From assembly GCA_028671895.1 (NCBI GenBank), contig CM053809.1, forward strand, positions 32,401,501 through 32,465,500: a stretch of 64,000 nucleotides of DNA, in the 5' to 3' direction. The notes beneath the pieces were generated by a model. That model ran no database searches. It saw only the letters and a list, made by a program, of their open reading frames with translations, and was not told the DNA's origin. Below are positions 21,302 through 34,600 of this stretch, in pieces. The DNA comes from Oenanthe sinensis. Taxonomy: Eukaryota; Streptophyta; Magnoliopsida; Apiales; Apiaceae. The translations under genes and the position numbers were made by a program. Positions within the stretch are counted from its first letter, which is position 1. Each line of letters starts with the position of its first letter.

Positions 21302-22785
21302 TTATAAAAATGTGCATCGCTTTTGCTTTTGGGGCTTCTTCTTGTTTTGTTTGGGTGGCATCAAGGCTACTCTTATTGCTGTATCAAACACTGATTTCAC
21401 GTTCTGAAGTAGCTCAAACCGAAATGAAAAGATAAAGGGTCAGTAGATATTTCATACTATATATCTAGTAGTCTTTGTAACCGCAATATTTAAGGTATGC
21501 ATTTTTATAAATTTCTCTTAAAAATTAACGTGTTTGTATAAAACTATATAATTAACTTGTCATAGCAATATATACTACTGTACGTAATATATATATATAT
21601 ATATATATATTTACCCGCTGTGTTTTGGAACTGCACTCAATATACGCAACTCCATTGATCATCTTTCGAAGCTCTTCTCCCTGTTATATATAGTATTAAT
21701 AAATATTAGTTTGTTACATCTGAACATTTCGAATCTAATATTTTCTTTGTTTCCTAGCTAGTCAATATATGATATTACCTGAGCTGTCGATATTACTGTC
21801 ACACCAGGATGATCACTTAAGTATTGTGTGTCTTCTCTTAAATCTGCATTTTTTTGTTCATTGTTGAAAGTCTTATATGCATATGCCATAATAAATTAAT
21901 ACGAGTCTCTTGTTCCGTTAAATCAAGTTTCATGCAATTTGCTTTCCGTTAATCTTTTTCAATTATAGCACAAGTGACGAAGAAAATTGTGTATACTATG
22001 AGAAAGCTGACTTATCTCACCGAGTTTAGTTCCGACAAGCACAATTGGTACATTTGGTGCATAGTGTTTCAGCTCAGGTATCCACTACACAAAAAATAAA
22101 CATGATAATTAATCAAATTAACATGATAACTAATCAAATTTGATTAAAAATGTTTTTATTTAAATTATGGAAAAGAGAAAAAAAATAATTGAGGAAAGAA
22201 TTTGAGCTCGATCAACCTTCTTGTAGATGTTTTCGTAGCTGGCCTTGCTAATTAGGGAGAAAGCCAAGAGAAAGATATCAGCTCCTCTGTAACTCAGAGG
22301 TCTCAGCCTGTTGTAATCCTCTTGTCCTGGAATTACTCAAACAGCAACATGTATCGCATTCAATATTTTTATTTTTTACTGAATTACTACTTTGTATATG
22401 ATTCTATGGAGCTAGAAAATAATGAAACTTTTGTTGTGTGTCTGGAGTGTGGGGAGGGACTTGCCTGCAGTATCCCACAGGCCCAGGTTTACTGTACTAC
22501 CATTTACCACCACATTAGCACTAAAATTGTCAAACACGGTTGGAACATAATCCTAAGAGACAAAGAAAATTATTTCAGTACTATCGGTAACTTAAAATAA
22601 ATAAAACATGTTTTCTTGGCCTTTTTGTATCAAAATGTTTAGGCAAGAAAAAGAAGAAAGAAAAAAGAAAGTAATTAGTAACATACAGTTGGGAATGTGT
22701 TGCTGGTGTATGATATGAGCATACAGGTCTTTCCTACTGCTCCATCTCCTACTGTCACACATTTGATAAATCTCGCAGTTGTCAT
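21302..22785 (-). CDS. ROP: ROP/RAC small GTPase, type I (geranylgeranylated CaaX)
   Basis: Seven exons: 22785-22687, 22552-22465, 22326-22217, 22084-22021, 21843-21779, 21680-21615 and 21403-21302. They give 197 residues, the standard ROP length. Motifs: P-loop GDGAVGKT, effector YVPTVFDNFSA, switch II WDTAGQED (Gln present), the plant ROP insert region, TKLD, SSK, then a polybasic tail ending CTFL, a CaaX box whose final Leu favours geranylgeranyl transfer. ROPs switch polarity, cytoskeleton and defence signals at the plasma membrane. Intron 2 has a GC donor (CTGCAG/GCAAGT) in place of GT. The usual SSKTQQN reads SSKTQRN here. The gene sits between WOX9 and ERF genes on the same strand, with independent spacing. 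Confidence 0.93.
21590..21612. repeat. (AT)n microsatellite in ROP intron 6
   Basis: A run of AT dinucleotides directly next to the exon 6 donor. Confidence 0.7.
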
Positions 22786-23585
22786 TTTTCTTTCCGATAT
22801 ACCTCAATCTTATGATTTTCGAACAAGGATAATGTTTTGATTTTTATATTAGAACATCAAAATGTTAAGCACTGAGATTGAATCTTAAGGAGAAAAGAGA
22901 AGAGACAAAAAGAAGTTGGCAACTCTCAACAACCTAGAAATTGTCTAAAATTATGAGTGCAGAATGACTTTACTTTTCTTCAAGTGCAAGGACAAGAGGC
23001 AAAAGAGGTTGTGATTTAGTAGGTATAGTGCTAGGTGTTTGTTGGTTAAGTGTTGGAGAAGGATAGGGAAAACATATTGATGGAGAATTAATAGATACAC
23101 CATATATGGTTCTTAAACATTGCTTACTTGGAAAGTATTCTATAAGATCTTAGTTAAAAGGTAATTATTCCATCATGCCAATGTATACTAGTATTGCTAA
23201 ATTTTTATATACTACAACGTACTATTTTAAGCAGCCTGCACTTATGCTAAACTTGCATGCTTGTACGTTCACGAGATCATGACTGTATATATATTGCTTA
23301 ATCAGAGGAGAGAATAATTACAGTTTTTCTCTTGGACTTGCTTAAGATGGCTTATGATTTTAAATTAATTTAAGTGATCGAGAAGTTATGATTTAAATTA
23401 TAAATATTAAAAAAATAATTACAAGCAGACAAAATTACTAGAGGAATAAAAATAATTTACTAGAAATATACTGGAGCAAACAAAACTAAAGTGTCAGTGA
23501 ATTTAAGCCCCTGTGACATTTATATTCGTAAGTAACCTTGTAGTAGTCTTCATTTCTTGATAGTATAACCTTACAGTACGTTTGA
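22786..23585. other. Intergenic between ROP (5' side) and ERF (3' side)
   Basis: About 800 bases without a credible ORF; AT-rich. It should contain the ROP promoter and the ERF 3' UTR. Confidence 0.4.
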
Positions 23586-24416
23586 TCATAAGGTCGATAA
23601 TAAACTTTCTAAATAGTCACTCCCTAGATCCTGAAACTCTATTATATCAAACTGATAGTCCCCACAAGTTTCCTTCAAGCTCTCCGTTTTCTTTGTTTCA
23701 TGTTTTCCTGCCATGTCCCAGTCCTCATCTTCCTCCTCCCTCCAAAACTCTTTAGGTAATTCTGCAAGTATTTGATTGCAACCGAAAGAGTTGCCATCAA
23801 AATCATGTATTCGTGTACTTTCAAATGAACAAGTAAAATTACTTTCTGAAAGCGCAATGGTACTAGAAGCTAGAGTGATCATTTTTTCGAGAGGGAAGTT
23901 GAGCCGCGCTTTAGGACCTCTAATCCTCAATGCGGCCTTGTCATAAGCCAAAGCTGCTTCTTCAGCTGTTTCAAATGTGCCAAGCCAAACACTAGCTCCT
24001 TTCCTTGTCGAATCTCGTATTTCTGCTGCATATTTACCCCAAGGACGCCTTCTCACTCCCCGATAATGTCTTGTAATTATCTTTTCAACTCTCTGCTCAA
24101 TTTTTGTACGATATAATAATTTAGAGTAGCTATTTTCAACATTCAGAGGAAGAGCTGTATAATCATTAATAATTGTTTCCCAGCTGTCCGATCCCATAGA
24201 CATCCATCGGCCAAGATTTGGTAGCGTCTGTAACATATTTATGGATCCGTCACTACTATTGTGATCTAGGGTTGGCATTTCATTCCATAACTGAAAAACG
24301 TTAGGCTCCTTTTGAATCTCTTTGCTGGATTCATCATCTTTTCCAATAAAATTTGCCCATACATTCTCAAGAATCGCTTCCGAAGATGATAAAGTGACAC
24401 CTTTTTTCACAACCAT
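23586..24416 (-). CDS. AP2/ERF transcription factor with one AP2 domain
   Basis: A single exon of 276 codons. I start it at the ATG at 24416 (MVVKKGVTLSSSEAIL); the open frame extends 8 codons upstream but opens on TTG. The AP2 domain is at about residues 117-176 (HYRGVRRRPWGKYAAEIRD, VWLGTFETAEEAALAYDKAA, LNFPLE). Ala/Asp at the ERF-type positions (AAEIRD) and one domain mark it as ERF rather than DREB. The sequence is nearest to group IX-like ERFs, which bind GCC boxes in ethylene and jasmonate responses; the subgroup is tentative. The residue aligned with Arg170 of AtERF1, a base-contacting arginine, is Ser142 here. The C-terminus is acidic (EEEDEDWDM; DIIEFQDLGSDYLESLL) and could activate transcription. 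Confidence 0.88.
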   Translation of the reverse strand: MVVKKGVTLSSSEAILENVWANFIGKDDESSKEIQKEPNVFQLWNEMPTLDHNSSDGSINMLQTLPNLGRWMSMGSDSWETIINDYTALPLNVENSYSKLLYRTKIEQRVEKIITRHYRGVRRRPWGKYAAEIRDSTRKGASVWLGTFETAEEAALAYDKAALRIRGPKARLNFPLEKMITLASSTIALSESNFTCSFESTRIHDFDGNSFGCNQILAELPKEFWREEEDEDWDMAGKHETKKTESLKETCGDYQFDIIEFQDLGSDYLESLLSTL

Positions 24417-24507
24417 GCCAAATGCATACACAAATATCAATAATTGTAAGATATTGGTATATATGAACCAGATTTACATAGCATAGTTAATTGAGGGTGC
24501 CTATCTA

Positions 24508-24515
24508 TGTATATA
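24508..24515 (-). promoter_or_regulatory. TATA-like box of the ERF gene
   Basis: ATTATATACATAG on the minus strand lies about 95 bases upstream of the ATG at 24416. Short out-of-frame ATGs (including ATGTAA) occur between it and the start. Confidence 0.35.
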
Positions 24516-24656
24516 ATAGTGTCTGAAGCCTCTTTTGTACAGTAAACTTACCATATTAAGATTTTACCCTCACAGAAATGGCTAGAGAAAGTGTACGTGA
24601 TGAGCTGAATTTCATCACCTCTGTTTGTTTCAATTTTATATTATAAATAACATTCA

Positions 24657-24868
24657 TTGGGGGTGTTTGGCTTAGTTTATAAGTAATAAGTTACTTTTTT
24701 ATTTAAAGTATTTTCATATTTTTTTTAAAAAATTAATATTTATTTTAGAAATTTAAGACTAAATCTTATTTCCAAATTTGAAAATAAGTTACTTATTTTC
24801 AGAAAAAGTACATATATACCAATTTTTTCAGCTTATAAGCTGACTTATAAACTGCCCCAAACGGGGCC
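24657..24868. mobile_element. MITE-like repeat, GTTTGG family copy 2
   Basis: It starts GGGGTGTTTGGCTTAGTTTATAAG and ends CTTATAAACTGCCCCAAACGGGGCC. The ends are imperfect inverted repeats. Very similar to the copy at 45210-45412. Confidence 0.6.
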
Positions 24869-24954
24869 ATTGTTGTTTTATCTTTTATTCACTTTCATTC
24901 TTTTTGGTTTAAAATTTTACTTATTTTTTTTAAACTTTGCATATATTGTATTCT

Positions 24955-24960
<6 letters not shown>

Positions 24961-25005
<45 letters not shown>
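24961..25005. repeat. (AT)n microsatellite
   Basis: About 22 uninterrupted AT units. Confidence 0.95.
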
Positions 25006-25007
<2 letters not shown>

Positions 25008-26752
25008 GTTTCTAGATGTAGATCACACTTAATAAATGAATTTTATTGTTATAATTTCAACAAATCAAAATATATAAAAATTATAAGTTTTCAGTTTAAA
25101 AAAAATTAAATAAAATATTAAAATTTGCAATCTTAATTTTATTTACATATAAATCCATTAAAAATCATTATGTATTCCACTATAGCAAATCAAGATAAAA
25201 ATGAATATAGTTAATATATGTTTTTATATAATTCAATTAACATTACACATTGAATTTGTATATAAGTAAAATTGAATAATCTACTTCTAAAACTTTCAAG
25301 TCATTGAATAAATATATAAACAATTATTCATTATTTCTTACACTAATTTTATAAAAAATATAAAATATAAACGTTATACTTATAATATTGTGTGCACCAT
25401 TTTTTAATAAGATTTTTAGAATATAAATATATGTTTTGCAAATAAAATAAATAAAATCTTCAATTATAATATAAAATTAAAAACAATGAAAGTGAATGAG
25501 TACAGGGGAAAAAATGTTAGTTATAACACAAGTAATATAAAAATAAAAAGAAAGAGTAAGATAGTGGAATCCACATCTGTACATATTTCTGTATTTGTTT
25601 CTGTGCACCTAGCATTACTCAAATATTAATGATATATCACCACATGTACTGCTGCTCTACGTGTATTACAACTTTTGTGAGAAGTTATTTCTCTCCCCTG
25701 AATACATACAATTTAATTTGAATTCCAAATTCAATCTAATTCAAATTCTCTCTTTTCCCCACTCTCTCTATATATCTCTTACTTTTCAAATCACCTTCAA
25801 ATTGATTTTATATTTTCTTACCTCACATAGTCTATTGTTTTGTATATATTGAAAAAATATTTATGTTTGATTGATTTTATTTATGTAGTCATATTTGTGA
25901 TTACGATAATATTATTTCATTGTGTGAGATGGTTCTTATGATTCGACTATTGTTGATTTACATTTTAGTTTTTGTTGTTAGTGTTACTACGAGTATGATG
26001 AGGTTGTATGCATTTTAGTTCACCAGATGTTTGATGTATTGCCCCCAAGAAGTTTTATAATTTCGAATATGAATGTTTATTTACTATTTTTAACATGTTT
26101 TAATTTTTAATTTTCAGTGTATTTGATAAGTTATTTGGGAATTCAAGATGAGGAGAATATACAAAACATGTTGGTTCTTCATTCTATAACTTTATCAATG
26201 AATTAATGATATAAATGTTTACAGAAGAAGTGTTTGATATCGTAGATAGATAGATTCATTTTGTGTAAATGAGTTATTATGACAGATAAAGTGTTTGATA
26301 ATTTGTCAAGGAGAATAAGAGTTCATCACTAATTGTAAACAGAGGTATACAATTCAATATCTTTTACGAGTTGTTATTGTATATAAATTGTTTCATAATT
26401 TGTGTAGTAGACCAAGATTGACCAAACTTAAAACATTTAGATATATATGTTACTAATTTATCTCTATAATGTTATCTTCTTCATTAGTTAAACTATCTAT
26501 TTCGAAAAGATATGTTTGATTATTTGTCCTAGAGAAAAAACTTCTAAATTTGTCATGTTAGTTTAATCTTTGTAGTAATAATTGGTATCTATAATAGTTT
26601 GATTATATGATTATTTTTCTTTCAGATGGATTCTTATGAGATTGGTTAGATAGTTATACATCAGTTGACGACATTATTTTGATTTACAGGTTATGTAGTA
26701 TGATATAAATATATTATCCTAACCAAAGAAGGTATGGAATTTATATTTAGAG
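25006..26752. other. Gene-poor AT-rich stretch
   Basis: No ORF with recognisable content and no splice-compatible exon series was found. Possibly decayed transposon DNA, but I cannot name a family. Confidence 0.4.
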
Positions 26753-27435
26753 TGTAACACCCCTATACCACATCGAATAGATGTGGATAATTTGTTCAGT
26801 ATATAAGTAAAAGTACTACTACTAAGTGCACCAACAAATCATGATCTTTTGGGGGCTTGTGGTGGGCTTGTGGATTACCCAAGTTGTTGCATTTGGGCCA
26901 GTTTACTTTGGCTTATTTCGGATTTGGAAGTCGGGACTTGACCCGATTTTCGAAAAAGACTCGGGATTTGACCCGGGTTGTCACATATGGTATTCAGAGC
27001 CAACTCTCGAAAGCTTGATTCGTCAAGTTGCCGGAGGTGGGGACACGAAGGCTGGTGGTATTATCCCACAATGGACAGAGGTCCGGAGGTGGGGACACGA
27101 AACCAGCCGGTATTATCCCACAATGGCTAGAGAGGTTCGATCTGGGCCTATGGGCTATCTGTTCGGCTTGACGAGGACGTCAAGAATTTAAGTGGGGGAG
27201 TTTGTAACACCCCTATACCACATCGAATAGATGTGGATAATTTGTTCAGTATATAAGTAAAAGTACTACTACTAAGTGCACCAACAAATCATGATCTTTT
27301 GGGGGCTTGTGGTGGGCTTGTGGATTACCCAAGTTGTTGCATTTGGGCCAGTTTACTTTGGCTTATTTCGGATTTGGAAGTCGGGACTTGACCCGATTTT
27401 CGAAAAAGACTCGGGATTTGACCCGGGTTGTCACA
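26753..27435 (+). mobile_element. TRIM (terminal-repeat retrotransposon in miniature), intact
   Basis: Two 233-bp direct repeats (26753-26985, 27203-27435), each TGTAACACCCC...GGGTTGTCACA, read as identical by eye. The 217-bp core starts with TGGTATTCAGAGCC (26988), close to the initiator-tRNA-Met primer site TGGTATCAGAGCC but with one extra T, and ends with the polypurine tract AAGTGGGGGAG. The element is flanked by TAGAG on both sides (26748-26752, 27436-27440), a perfect 5-bp target duplication. No coding capacity: an open frame across it is fortuitous. It must depend on another element's enzymes. Identical LTRs point to a recent insertion. Confidence 0.92.
27020..27128 (+). repeat. Internal ~54-bp tandem duplication in the TRIM core
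   Basis: CCGGAGGTGGGGACACGAA...GGTATTATCCCACAATGG occurs twice in a row inside the TRIM, with a few differences. Confidence 0.75.
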
Positions 27436-27440
27436 TAGAG

Positions 27441-30400
27441 ACTTAAATTTTTCATATGATGTATTTGTATATTTACTTGATGATCTCATTAATACCATGA
27501 TGATTGTAATTTGTTAAATTTTTCAAGAATATTTTAGTTGGATTGTGTTTGAAAATGAGTTGAAATGGTATAAGACAGAAATCAGAATAAGAAAAACTAA
27601 ATTACAAGGATGATGATGACCTGTTAAAATTTTGGATGGTTATAATATTGAAACTTGAGGTTAGTCGACCTTCCAATATGGTTCATACATGTATATGTGT
27701 CTTTTATTAATTGAGTATGGTGTTTTACATAATATGCTTCTTTTTATTATAAGAGGTTGTTGAATGCAGAAAACTACTAAAAAAAGAAACGGAAAAGAAT
27801 GAGTTGAGCATGTACATGTGTTATATGCTATAAGTTTTAATAAATTCATCATCTCTCTTGAGAGAAATGTAGAGAGAAATGATACCAATATGACAAGTTA
27901 TTATAACATAGTGCAAAGATTGAGTTAATGTATTAACATAACTCTTTGAAATTTTGTGTAGCTGAATATTAACATAAGTATATTGAAGGAAAAGCTTACG
28001 TTAAGAGGCAGAGCTCTAACTTCTTTCTTGAATTTCTCTGTTAATGTATTACAGATAAGTCATTGCATATAATTATAAATGTATTAAGGACTTTGGTTTT
28101 TATTCCTTGGATTTATTTTCTATTCAGATAAGTTTTGAGAAAATTGCTTTTATGCTTACTATTCATTGGTGTAACATTAATTAATAAGCCTTTTGGTGTG
28201 AATAAGTTTATTATTATTATCACAATGTTAATGCTTAAATCTCATGTTAACATTTATCTATATCTATTTTTTTACCGAACTTCCACGTAGGATGATGAGA
28301 ACATGCATTGTCTGCAAGTGCAAGTGCAAGTGCATTGTCTAGAAGAAAAAGACTGACAAATTTGTCATTCTTTGTATATTTTCTTCATGTTTATAACATT
28401 TTGATGTATTCATCAATTACCAAGTTCACTTATTACAATTGTTTAATTTTGTTATAGGTTGAAATTTACACGCCAAATGTATGATGAATTGAGAAGATAA
28501 AGATTAATACTTGACTCATCGACAATATTTTCTAAATGTTGCTCGGAATTAGGAGGTATATGTCTTCTTTTTTAGTTTTATTCTCAAGATGATTATGTAT
28601 ATATCATACACACACCTGTACCAATTTTTTATAACTTGAATTTTTAATATTGCTCAAAGGTTCCATTTTTTTGTGGGTGTTCCAGATGATAGCGATAATA
28701 ATTTGAGTTTTTTATTTTAAGATCATCTTAATATATGCACTTTGCATTTTCAACATTGTATGATACTTTTGTAAGAAGGATGCAGATGATTGTGATGTTT
28801 TCCAGTGATGTGCTAATCATAGTTGGTTGCATTCCAATTATTTGATCAAAGTTCTACAAGAATTATGTAATAGAAAAACAAAAACATGCAAAAAAAAAAA
28901 ACCATTTCAATGTACTTAAGTTAATGTTAATATATCTTTTAGTATTCCGATCATTAAAAAGCTCACTGTCCTTTCTCTCCTAACGTTGATGTCCTTTTAT
29001 TTTTAACAAGAGTAGCTTGGTTCTTGGTTCATATTGATTATTATGATTTTATTTATTGAGTTGGGTGTCCTTTCTCAAATCATTGTTTCTGTTTTTATCA
29101 AAGATTGGAATCAATTTTTAAGAATTCAAAACATGGATTGGAATCAATTTCTAAGAATCCAAAAAACATGTCAACAATATGAAGCAGCTGAGATGTTTAG
29201 TTGACTACTAGCATGTGCATAATTGTATACAATACTCTTTGTTCAATATTTTTTTAATCGAAAAGTCCCAATTTTTTTCAATGTGCAAAATTGACTATCA
29301 AGATAGAAGACTCAAACATTGTTGGGAGCATAATATTACTTCATTTGTTTTAGCTTTAGAGCAAGGTAAATTTTGTAGCACACTTATTTATAATTTTATT
29401 ATTGTTTAATCGAGGAGTTCAGTTGTAATTTTACTTACGATGATATGAACTTTATGAACTTTAGTTTAAACTAATTTTAAGATATTTAGAATAAAAATAA
29501 TATAATTTTTAAAAACCTTACAAAATATAATTATATAGCATAATGCGTGCATAAGTAAATACACACCAATCAGGTTTAAATATGCCTCTTGAGTCGACAA
29601 TATTAAAACGTAGAATTGTGTTTTTTTTTTAATTAATCACGTAGAATTATTGTGCTAAGATTTACTTATTCAGTTGCAGTAAAAAAGTAAAATGATCTAA
29701 CTTAAGATTCGAGTGAATATAAATTCGCATGTCTTCTTAATTTCCAAGCTTTCAGGTTCCAGTCCCATTTGCATGTTACGGGCTCTACATGGCCTATGGT
29801 ATAAAAGATAAAAAGATACAAAGCAAACTTTAGTGTTAGATCCGTGTACAACTTTATTGACTATCCCTTTCAGAATTTTTTTCCCCGGTAATTATATATA
29901 GCTAGTTGTCATTTGTTGATCGATAATATTGTTATATAGAAGATTCAACTAATACACATAATACATTAATCATGCAGAAAATGACTATAGAGCAAGCATA
30001 TATGCAAGACAAGAGTTTCTGCCAGTTGTGCAGATATGTTTCAATGAGCTGCAAAGAATAGTATATATATATCTATCTATCTTCTTTGTACATCATGACA
30101 TGTTAGTGATCCATAATGCATGCCACATGTTTGTGTGATATAATATATATACAAGCAGTTAATAGTGCAAGTTGGGCAACTTGAAAATAAACAAGGTTCA
30201 TATATGACCACCAGAAATTTTTATCTACAAGAAACATTGCTGTTCACAAGATAAGGAGGTCATTTTTTGTGGGAGATGAGTAGAATATAATGTATATTAA
30301 TTTAATATCTTCAGAATACTGATCGATGCATGGATATATATTTATCGAAAAAAAAAAGAGAGCTAGACCTCAAATCTAGGGATATATGTTTCATTTTAAT

Positions 30401-31540
30401 CTTTTTTCTGGCATAAATTTCATATTAGTTGGCAAGCTGTTAAACCAGGACCCAAACGGACCCAAAACGAGCTGAGATTACCTTTTGTCTTTTATAAGGT
30501 CAAATTAAATGGTTGAAAGTTCAATCCAGAACTCCACATTATGCTTTGTGTCTTAAAAGGGTCAAAACATAACACCATTGCAAAAATTACTAAGATTACA
30601 AAAAACGTGCTAGATATAAAACTTAACGTGTACATGCATAAATTTCTGTTTGTACGTTAACTCCAAAACTAATTAATCTCTTTTTTAATTTGTTTTAAAG
30701 ATTCCATGCAAATATTATTTTATAAATTTGTCATTTTAATTCATAAGATACGTCTATTTTTGAAATTTGGAATGAAGAGTAAGTCGTTAAAATCAAACAG
30801 ATATGGACATGGTTGGTCACTTGGTTGGATATTGTTTAACAACTCGCAAAACATAATGGCTGAGTATTATTGAGGCGGCTCCCACAGGGCTAAGGCCAAT
30901 GTTTTGTAAAGTTTATGTGGTCCACTGACACTTGAATATTATAAAGAGAGTTTTGAATATTATAAATATTATAAACAAACTAAATGTTTATTAATTTAGT
31001 TTGTTTGGTTTGTTTTTTAGATCTAAAATTACCGAAATTTCGGATTTTCTTTCATCTTCGATTCAAGCGGAATTTATTAGATTCGGGAGTAATTGATATC
31101 TCTAATTGTGATTTCGTATTTTTTATCTAAGTTTTTTATTTGAAATTTCAATTTATTTGCTCTCCTTGGTGAGAGGGTGTTTGTTCTCTCCTTTATTGTG
31201 AGAGTTAGTCTGATTTAGTGATAAAAGTTTGTATTGGATTGCATTTATAGTCGATAATTGAAACGAGTTGTGGTGAATAGATTATATGTAAATACTATCT
31301 TCAGCGTATCAAGATCGCTTGATTGTATTCGCATGAAAACTGATGACTATTTTATGTTTATCCGACTCAATCATTTTTATAGATGCAGTATGATTTTTCA
31401 TTATTGAATTAAATCTATTTTTATTCAAAAAATATATATTCACATGACTTTATTGAAATTTATAGAATATGCTCAGAAGAGACATAACGGTCATCTACTC
31501 GTATATGTCAGTGTTACGATAGAACAGTACGTACTACATA
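27441..31540. other. Large gene-poor AT-rich stretch
   Basis: About 4.1 kb with no supportable gene, RNA gene or complete element. Only short low-complexity patches and isolated short open frames are seen. Confidence 0.4.
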
Positions 31541-31629
31541 TTATTATAAATAAAATTGTCCTTGTATAGATAATAGTATAATACATTCTCTTCAAATCTC
31601 CACCATATCTACAGATAGACATTACAAAA

Positions 31630-34600
31630 ATGTTAAAGTTGACCTTATTCATTCTGCTGGTGTTAGCGTTGACCGATTATGGAAGTGGTCGTTTCCTTGC
31701 AGATATAATGATATCTGATAGTTTATACAATGCTACTTCTGCTGTTGCAGTTCCAAAGCTTGGTGCTTCAACAGTGACATGCGAGCCACCTTACGGGTTC
31801 TTGCCGTGCACCACGGAGTTGCCGGGGCTGATATTCTTGATTGTGGTGTATCAGTACTTGTTATCTCTTGGTCAGAAATATGTATCAGAAGGTTCTGATT
31901 TGTTTTTCAAGACCTCTGGACCTGGTGTTTTTGGAGCTAGTTTGTTTCATCTTATTGGTACTATCCCTCAGATTGCTTTGATTCTTGGTATGTTCTTTTA
32001 TTCCCATCTTTTGCTTCTTACTTGCTACTGCTGTCAACAATTTGTTGCAATCACTTATTTTCTCATTTATATTTGAGCAGCACTGCTTCAGATACAAACT
32101 AGCTATTTAAGTCTATGAACTTATATTGTTTGTAAGCTGGTTTAGAGATTTGTGTTTTTGAGAAACACCTGTTGACAGGAAGCAAATATAATTGAGTACA
32201 GTAATACGTAACTAATTATTGCCTACCACGTCAGGCAGAATATTGTAGTGGAAAGCCCTCTTATTTTAAGCATCATATATGTGTGATATGATTGTCACTT
32301 TAAAAAATGAAAATAACAAATACTTTAACAAGACATGACATAAATGCTTACTTCTGATCAAATTTATGGTACCCAAGACATTGAAATATGCCGAAGACAG
32401 AGTTGCCTTACCACTAGGACAGACCCGGCCTTCATATCTTTACATGCATTTCGCTATTCTACCAAAAATGTAAAAACACATTTTATTTGGACTTCAAGTT
32501 TCATTGATTAAGCAATATCAGCTGCTAGAATATCATGAAGATCAGCTGGGACAAAAATCCCGTGGCTATACAAACTGGATTAAAAGAACTACATAAGCGA
32601 GCTAGGAAATCAGCTGCATTGTTTCCGGATCGTTTAACAAATTGAACTGAAATATTTCTCAGCTCTTGGACCAGATTTCTACCATCTGAAACAACTATTC
32701 CGAGCGGAGAAAAAATAGATGCCAACTTACTATTAGCCTGCACTAGTAAAAGACTATCAGTTTCTACCACATATGCTTCAATCTGCCTAGTCTCATCCTT
32801 CGCATTATCTTCTTGTTGCTTTTTTATCCAACTAAGAGCTTCCCTAACTCCTATTACTTTTTGTAACACTTTGAAATAAATTAAATTTGAGTAATTAATT
32901 TATCAGTAATGTGTTATAACCACAGTGTCCAGACTTTCGGGAGACGCCGAAAATGCTAAAGCACAAGCAGGAATAGGGATGAGTATTCTTGCTGGCGGAG
33001 CTGTCACGAATCTTACACTTACATGGGGTATTGCTGTTGCTTTAGCCAGCTACAAATTTTCAGATACACCAGAAACTATAGATACCACTGTCCAACTTAA
33101 GAAGCCATCAAGGCTAACGGGTACACTTCTGATCAAAATAAAGTTTGTACCTAATATCCTTGACATAATAACTTGCTGATACTTTTTTCTTTGCAGGTTC
33201 AGGTGTTGTTACAGATGTCGATACTAGCTACACAGCAAGAATAGTGATGATCTCTGTAATTCCGCTTTTGATTATTCAGCTAACAAATGTTGTTAGGACC
33301 TCGTCTGGATCACATTTGATTGTCCTTATTTCTCTTATTGTAACCCTAATACTCCTCATCTCATACAATTTATATCAGGTATATCTCTCTCTTATTATTT
33401 CTCTTCTTTCTGTAACAATAGTTAAGGAGTCGAGCATGCATGAGAGTGTGAGCTGCAATTGACAGTTACAAAATAATAAAGTAAATAAAATATATTTATC
33501 TATTAGTATAAGCAACTAAAGATACTGATGCATGAGGTGGTTCACAGTTTTAGAACACAGTGGAGGACCTTTACCTATTAAGAAAAACTGTATCGATTTT
33601 TTTTTAGAATTTTTTTTAACTTGTTATGTCAGATGATTAATTGTTCTGTGCAAATGGTCAACTTAACCAAACAATGTAAAAACAAAAGAGTTGTTTCGAG
33701 ACCAGTGAGAGAATTATCATTCCAGCTTCAATTAAGCAATCTTTACATCGCATATCATAGGCTGACCTAAAAATGTTTATTGCTCTGTGCAGATATTTCA
33801 ACCATGGATTCAGAAAAGAAGATTTGAGTATTTGACCCTAAAGTTTGTGAAAGACAAGCTACAAGTTCTTCTTACCTCCAACGGAAAGCCTAATGAACAT
33901 CTTATAAGAAAGTTAGTTTATATCATTAATCTTGTTCAGATACCTTGTACAATTAGAAGCTATGAAAACTATCAATTTTAATTAAAGAATTAACTGATAG
34001 GTAAAGTTATATTATATTTTATCTAATTATCTTGGAATTCGACAGGATCTTTCATGGAATTGACCAGAACCATGATGCTTACATATCACCTGCTGAGTTG
34101 AGGGTTTTGATTATTGGAATAAAATTGGAGGATGATGGTTTCATTAGAGGCGACTATGCTGACAAAGTAAAAGAAGCATTTGATATTTCTGGTGATTCAA
34201 ATATTAGTGAAGAGGAGTTTGTTGCAGGGCTTTCCAAATATCTTTTAAATGCTCGGCATCATGCCATCCATAAGGTTCATAAAGTTCCGAACACTGTAAG
34301 TCCAAATCTTCACTTAAATTCAAACAAAAATTTTGATTGACAATATTCTAGGTTCTTATTCATTAACTGCACATGTCATCTACTAATATAAAGTTATTAG
34401 AGGACTGATAGTTGTTGCATGTTAAAGTTTTAATACAAGGCGTGCATGTGCAGAATACTGATGAAGGGCAGAGCCTTTTGGCACAAAGGACTAGCGTTTC
34501 AAATGCTGAGGATCCGAGGAAGAATTACATTAAGGCTGCATACCTAATTTTTCTCGGAACAGCTATATCAGTCTTACTTGCAATGCCACTCATACAATCT

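Noticed and set aside
22592..22807. 71-codon minus-strand frame over ROP exon 1
   Set aside because: Wrong frame relative to the intact ROP exon and reads into the intron.
26826..27191. 121-codon open frame across the TRIM
   Set aside because: It runs through the LTR, PBS and core of the TRIM and has no family resemblance; a chance frame.
28301..28340. Short GTGCAA tandem units as a CRISPR-like or minisatellite array
   Set aside because: Only about three six-base units; ordinary simple-sequence slippage.
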